DNA of 10,303 nt from the NCBI GenBank assembly GCA_012961755.1, contig DTYS01000050.1, positions 1-10,303 of the forward strand, in the 5' to 3' direction. Source of the stretch: Candidatus Latescibacterota bacterium. Its GTDB lineage: Bacteria > Latescibacterota > 4484-107 > B68-G9. Position numbers and translations under genes: made by a program. The number at the start of each line of letters is the position of its first letter. The stretch's first letter is position 1. Of this stretch, positions 7,060-10,303 are shown in pieces. The notes beneath the pieces were generated by a model. The model ran no database searches and was not told the DNA's origin. It saw only the letters and a list, made by a program, of their open reading frames with translations.

Positions 7060-8592
7060 ATGAAGCTTAAAGGCATAGAAGTCACATTAAGGAGCCTGCT
7101 TGAAAGCTCCACCGAGACGTCCATAATTGCCGTGGACCTGAACCAAAGGATCACCCTCTGGAACAAGGGTGCAGAAAGGCTCCTAGGTTACTCGGCCGAA
7201 GAGGCCCTCGGGAGGGATGTGAGCTTCATCTACCTGGAGGAGGAGCTGAGGTCCGGAAGGATATCCGAGATCAGGGACAGGGTGCTGAGGGGCGAAACCT
7301 TCAGGGGGGAGGTCAGACAGCTCAGGAAGGACGGGAAGGTCCTGAGGATATACCTAACCGTGACGTCCCTCAAGGGTGAGGACGATAAGATTATCGGGTT
7401 CTTAGGCATAGGCCATGACATCACCGAAAGGGCAGAACTTCAGGAGAAGATACTCCACGCCAAAAGGGAACTTCAGGCGATGTTCGACGCCATCCCCGAC
7501 ATAATATTTATGAGAAGCCCGGAATTTAAGATAATAAGGGCCAACAATGTTGCCTTTTCCTACTTCGGAGGCCGGAAGATCCTCTGGACCCCATGCTATC
7601 GCCTCAGGGGCTTCTCCTCCCCCTGCCCCGACTGTCCAGGGAACGAGGCGGTTCTAGCTAAGAAGGCCGAACCCTTCGAGTTCCGGGACCGGAAGGGCAA
7701 GATCTTCAGGGTCTACCAATATCCCGTAGTACAGGCGGACGGAAGCCTTTACGCCGTGATCTCCCTCATGAAGGACGTGACGGAGGCGAAGCTCCTCGAG
7801 GAAAAGCAGAGGGAACTGGAACTCAGGCTCATCCAGGAGTCCAAGCTCTCGGCTGTGGGCATGCTCGCCTCCGGCATAGCTCACAACATCAACAACCCCC
7901 TCACATCCATAATGGGAAGGGCCCAGCTCCTACTTATGGACCATCCCGAACTCAAGGAGGACCTTTCCCCCATCATCTACCAGGCGAAACAGATAGAGGC
8001 CACGGTTCGTAACCTCACCTACAAAGCCCGCCAGGAGCAGACCAAGAAGAAACAGCGGCTCGACCTGAACCACCTCCTCAAACAGGAGCTCGAGTTCCTG
8101 AAGGCCGACTTGGACTTCAAACATAAGGTCGAAAAGGAATACGATTTCGACGAATCCCTCCCCTCGATATGGGGGGTCTACAGCGACTTCTCCCAGAGCC
8201 TCCTCAACATAATCCGGAACGCCTTGGACGCGATGTACAGCTCCGAACGCAAGAAGCTCACGGTCCGAACGTACCACGACCACGAAAACATCTACGTAGA
8301 GATAGGAGACACGGGCTGCGGTATACCCGACGATGTCCTCCCTCACATATTTGAGCCCTTCTTCACCACGAAACCCTTGATGGGGGAGACGCAGGGCGAC
8401 GAGCCCACGGGCACGGGCCTGGGCCTCTCCACCTGTAAACAGCTCCTCGGAGGATACCGAGCTGAGATATCGGTGAAGAGCAAGCTCGGAGAGGGCACGA
8501 CCTTCACTATAAAGATCCCCATAGGGCCGAACCAAGAGGTGGAAGATGAGGAAGGTCAGGATAGGACAGATAGGGGTAGGAGCCTGGGGTAA
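7060..8592 (+). CDS. Soluble two-PAS sensor histidine kinase
   Basis: 510 residues starting 13 bases after the cyclase, with AGGAAAG before the ATG. No membrane helix was seen, so it should sense a cytoplasmic signal. PAS1 covers about 12-125 (AVDLNQRITLWNKGAERLLGYSAEE and HDITERAEL), PAS2 about 136-245 (AIPDIIFMRSPEFKIIRANN and MKDVTEAKLLEE). PAS2 contains three cysteines, C179, C189 and C192, in a PCY...PCPDCP arrangement. A coiled coil leads into the dimerization domain with phosphoacceptor H275 in GIAHNINNPLTS. The ATPase domain has the N box (NIIRNALDAM, N383 and N387), G1 (GDTGCGIP), F box (IFEPFFTTKP) and G2 (GTGLGLS). The residue after the His is Asn, where Glu or Asp is usual. No receiver domain or response regulator is present here. 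The last 15 or so codons overlap the next gene. Confidence 0.94.
   Translation: MKLKGIEVTLRSLLESSTETSIIAVDLNQRITLWNKGAERLLGYSAEEALGRDVSFIYLEEELRSGRISEIRDRVLRGETFRGEVRQLRKDGKVLRIYLTVTSLKGEDDKIIGFLGIGHDITERAELQEKILHAKRELQAMFDAIPDIIFMRSPEFKIIRANNVAFSYFGGRKILWTPCYRLRGFSSPCPDCPGNEAVLAKKAEPFEFRDRKGKIFRVYQYPVVQADGSLYAVISLMKDVTEAKLLEEKQRELELRLIQESKLSAVGMLASGIAHNINNPLTSIMGRAQLLLMDHPELKEDLSPIIYQAKQIEATVRNLTYKARQEQTKKKQRLDLNHLLKQELEFLKADLDFKHKVEKEYDFDESLPSIWGVYSDFSQSLLNIIRNALDAMYSSERKKLTVRTYHDHENIYVEIGDTGCGIPDDVLPHIFEPFFTTKPLMGETQGDEPTGTGLGLSTCKQLLGGYRAEISVKSKLGEGTTFTIKIPIGPNQEVEDEEGQDRTDRGRSLG
8536..8542 (+). promoter_or_regulatory. Shine-Dalgarno site inside the kinase gene
   Basis: GAGGTGG lies three bases before ATG 8546 (GAGG core six bases away) and within the last codons of the histidine kinase. 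It supports the oxidoreductase starting inside the kinase reading frame. Confidence 0.7.
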
Positions 8593-9559
8593 GAACCTCC
8601 TCAGGAACTTCTCCGACCTTCCTGGTTCTGAAGTGGTGATAGCCTGCGACATGGACCCGGACGTGTCCTCCCGCCTCGCCCCCCACTATCCCGAGGTCCG
8701 CTGGACACGGGACCCGGAGGAGGTCCTAGGGGCCGACCTTGATGCAGTGGTCGTGGCTACCCCCCCGTCCACTCACTACATCCTGGCCAGGAGGGCCTTA
8801 GAGTCCGGAAAACATGTCTTCGTGGAGAAGCCCATGACCCTGAAACTGGAGGACGCAGAGGACCTGGTCCGCATATCCCGGGAGGAGGGGAGGGTCCTCA
8901 TGGTCGGTCACCTCATGGAATACCACCCCGGAGTGCTCAAGCTCAAGGAGTACGTGGACCGGAGCGAGCTCGGGGAAATCTATTATCTGTACGCCGCCAG
9001 GCTCAACCTCGGAAGGGTGAGAAGGGAGGAGAACGCCCTCTGGAGCTTCGCCCCTCACGACATATCAGTGGCCCTTATGCTCCTGGAAACCGAGCCGGTC
9101 CGGGTCACCGCCGTGGGCGAAAGCTACCTACAGGAGGGGGTAGAGGACGTGGCCTTCGTAACCCTCCACTTCCCCGGCGGCACTATAGCTCACATCCACG
9201 TAAGCTGGCTTGACCCCCACAAGGTCAGAAAGCTCACGGTCGTGGGGAGCAGAAAGATGGCCGTCTTCGATGACACCAACCCCTCCGAGATGCTCAGGAT
9301 ATACGACAAGGGAGTGGACGCATCCCCCGACTATCGTTCATACGGTGAGGCCTTCTCCATCCGTTGGGGCGACATAACGATCCCGAGGGTCCGAATGGCC
9401 GAACCGTTGGCCCTGGAGTGCTCCCACTTCTTAGAGTGCGTGAGGGACGGGAGGACCCCCAAGAGCGACGGGATGGACGGGCTCAGGGTCCTGAGGGTCT
9501 TAGAGGCCTGCCAGAGGTCCCTGGAAAAGGGAGGGGAACCCGTAGCTCTCGGGCCGTGA
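8546..9559 (+). CDS. Gfo/Idh/MocA-family NAD(P)-dependent oxidoreductase
   Basis: 337 residues, the usual family length. The N-terminal Rossmann fold starts at once with IGQIGVGAWGKNLLRNF (residues 6-22), followed by ACDMDP, VVVATPPSTHY and the family EKP motif at 94-96 with K95 as the conserved catalytic lysine. YHPGV at 126-130 and APHDIS (H171, D172) fall where catalytic residues lie in this family. The C-terminal half carries the substrate-binding beta sheet (VSWLDP, KLTVVGSRK) and a closing ECSHFLECVRDGRTP helix region. Such enzymes oxidise or reduce sugar or cyclitol carbons; the WGKN-type start and overall pattern are closest, as I recall them, to nucleotide-sugar dehydrogenases of the WlbA/WbpB kind, but the substrate cannot be assigned. 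There are no polysaccharide genes in view. It overlaps the kinase by 47 bases and the transporter ATPase by four. Confidence 0.93.
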   Translation: MRKVRIGQIGVGAWGKNLLRNFSDLPGSEVVIACDMDPDVSSRLAPHYPEVRWTRDPEEVLGADLDAVVVATPPSTHYILARRALESGKHVFVEKPMTLKLEDAEDLVRISREEGRVLMVGHLMEYHPGVLKLKEYVDRSELGEIYYLYAARLNLGRVRREENALWSFAPHDISVALMLLETEPVRVTAVGESYLQEGVEDVAFVTLHFPGGTIAHIHVSWLDPHKVRKLTVVGSRKMAVFDDTNPSEMLRIYDKGVDASPDYRSYGEAFSIRWGDITIPRVRMAEPLALECSHFLECVRDGRTPKSDGMDGLRVLRVLEACQRSLEKGGEPVALGP

Positions 9560-10303
9560 TAGAACTTAAGGAAGTTTCGCTTTCCTACGGCGACCAGCCC
9601 ATCCTCAGGCGCGTCTCCCTCGAGATCGGGGAGGGGGAAAGGATAGCTATCCTCGGCCCCAACAGCTCGGGGAAGACCACCCTCGCCCTATGCATCGTCG
9701 GCCTCCTCCGTCCTACCGAGGGCCAGGTCCTTGTGGACGGCCTCTCCACCCTCAAAGGTCCGTACGAAGTCCGAAGGAGGGTCGGCCTCGCCTTCCAGAA
9801 CCCCGACTCCCAGATAGTCTCGGCAGTGGTCGAAAGGGAGGTCGCCTTCGGCCTCGAGAACCTCGGCCTTCAGCCCCCCGAGATGAGGAGGAGGGTATCC
9901 GAAGCTTTAGAACGCTTCGGCCTTTCGGGATACCGCCTCCTTCCACCCCACAAGCTATCGGGAGGCGAAAAGGCCCGCCTCGTGCTCGCCTCCCTCTGGG
10001 CCATGCGCCCCAGGTACCTCATCCTGGACGAGCCGATGTCGTTCTTAGACCCGGAGGGCAGGAAGGAGGTAGAAAGGGCGGTAGATGAACTCTCCGAGGA
10101 AGGCACCTCCGTGATATGGATAACCCAACGCCCGGAGGAGGCCCTGAAGGCCGAAAGGGTGGTGGTGCTCTTCCGAGGGGAGCTCGTGGCCGAAGGCCCG
10201 CCCCGGGAAGTCCTGAACCCCGAAGTGCTTCCCAGGTGGGGCCTGCGTGCCCCCTTCCCCCTCTCCCTCAACTTCCTCCTCCGCTCCCTCGGCCTTCCCC
10301 TCC
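9556..10303 (+). CDS. ecfA: ECF-type ABC transporter ATPase (EcfA/CbiO family), 3' partial
   Basis: The frame opens at GTG 9556, overlapping the previous stop (GTGA), and runs off the right edge after 249 complete codons. It has a full nucleotide-binding domain: Walker A LGPNSSGKTT (34-42), Q loop FQNPDSQIV (Q81), the ECF-typical VEREVAFGLENLGL that follows it, signature LSGGEKAR (134-141), Walker B LILDEP with E159, and D loop FLDPEG. At the switch-histidine position the sequence is WITQRPEEAL, so Gln 191 replaces the usual His. ECF ATPases energise uptake of vitamins, cobalt, nickel or similar micronutrients together with a second ATPase, EcfT and a substrate protein; these would be expected downstream. 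No ribosome site lies close to the GTG, so translation is probably coupled to the oxidoreductase. A relation between the two genes beyond shared transcription is not evident. Confidence 0.9.
   Translation, partial: MIELKEVSLSYGDQPILRRVSLEIGEGERIAILGPNSSGKTTLALCIVGLLRPTEGQVLVDGLSTLKGPYEVRRRVGLAFQNPDSQIVSAVVEREVAFGLENLGLQPPEMRRRVSEALERFGLSGYRLLPPHKLSGGEKARLVLASLWAMRPRYLILDEPMSFLDPEGRKEVERAVDELSEEGTSVIWITQRPEEALKAERVVVLFRGELVAEGPPREVLNPEVLPRWGLRAPFPLSLNFLLRSLGLPL

Noticed and set aside
6315..7166. 283-codon open frame on the minus strand
   Set aside because: It lies opposite the conserved cyclase domain and is a by-product of GC-rich codon bias. Its translation is His/Leu/Val/Gly-rich with no recognisable domain.
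7930..8652. 240-codon open frame on the minus strand
   Set aside because: It runs opposite the kinase ATPase domain and the start of the oxidoreductase, both strongly conserved in the plus frame, and shows no domain of its own.

Overview
This window is a compact, GC-rich, one-directional gene block. Every supported gene is on the + strand, and no RNA gene, insertion sequence, CRISPR array or clear terminator was seen. The first gene ends in a carboxy-terminal tail with an FPNPFN motif and a WDGRDDLGRPAASGVY segment. This kind of FlgD-like / type IX secretion-like sorting module is widespread in the Fibrobacteres-Chlorobi-Bacteroidetes superphylum and in related uncultured phyla. Arginine is often AGG and isoleucine often ATA, a bias common in thermophiles. 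My inference is a diderm, probably thermophilic bacterium from an FCB-type or other candidate phylum; the exact phylum cannot be told from this sequence.

Layout. (1) 1-2165: the 3' part of a large secreted or surface protein with two ASH/HYDIN-like beta-sandwich repeats, an Ig-like segment, a two-fold repeated W/G-rich region and the sorting-type tail; its start lies upstream of the window. (2) 2167-2277: a possible 36-codon small ORF in the only sizeable gap. (3) 2293-4921: three exported proteins with overlapping ATGA junctions. Two are tandem paralogs sharing an LPP20/FlgT-N-like domain, and the third is a FecR-domain probable lipoprotein. (4) 4938-7046: a membrane CHASE2 receptor with a class III adenylate cyclase domain and a TPR-like tail. 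(5) 7060-8592: a soluble two-PAS histidine kinase with no response regulator in the window. (6) 8546-9559: a Gfo/Idh/MocA-family NAD(P)-dependent sugar oxidoreductase whose start lies inside the kinase gene. (7) 9556-end: an ECF-type ABC transporter ATPase, cut by the window edge.

How the genes may work together. From 2293 onward, gaps are 16 nt or less or the genes overlap, so 2293 to the right edge looks like one transcription unit with translational coupling. The most interesting block is 2293-7046. It combines two envelope proteins of the FlgT/CsgG-like type, a FecR lipoprotein and a CHASE2 cyclase, whose sensor domain is expected on the far side of the inner membrane. A plausible reading is an envelope-sensing module that reports through cAMP, with the PAS kinase as a second cytoplasmic signalling output. 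The oxidoreductase and transporter ATPase are probably co-transcribed housekeeping or metabolic genes with no obvious functional link.
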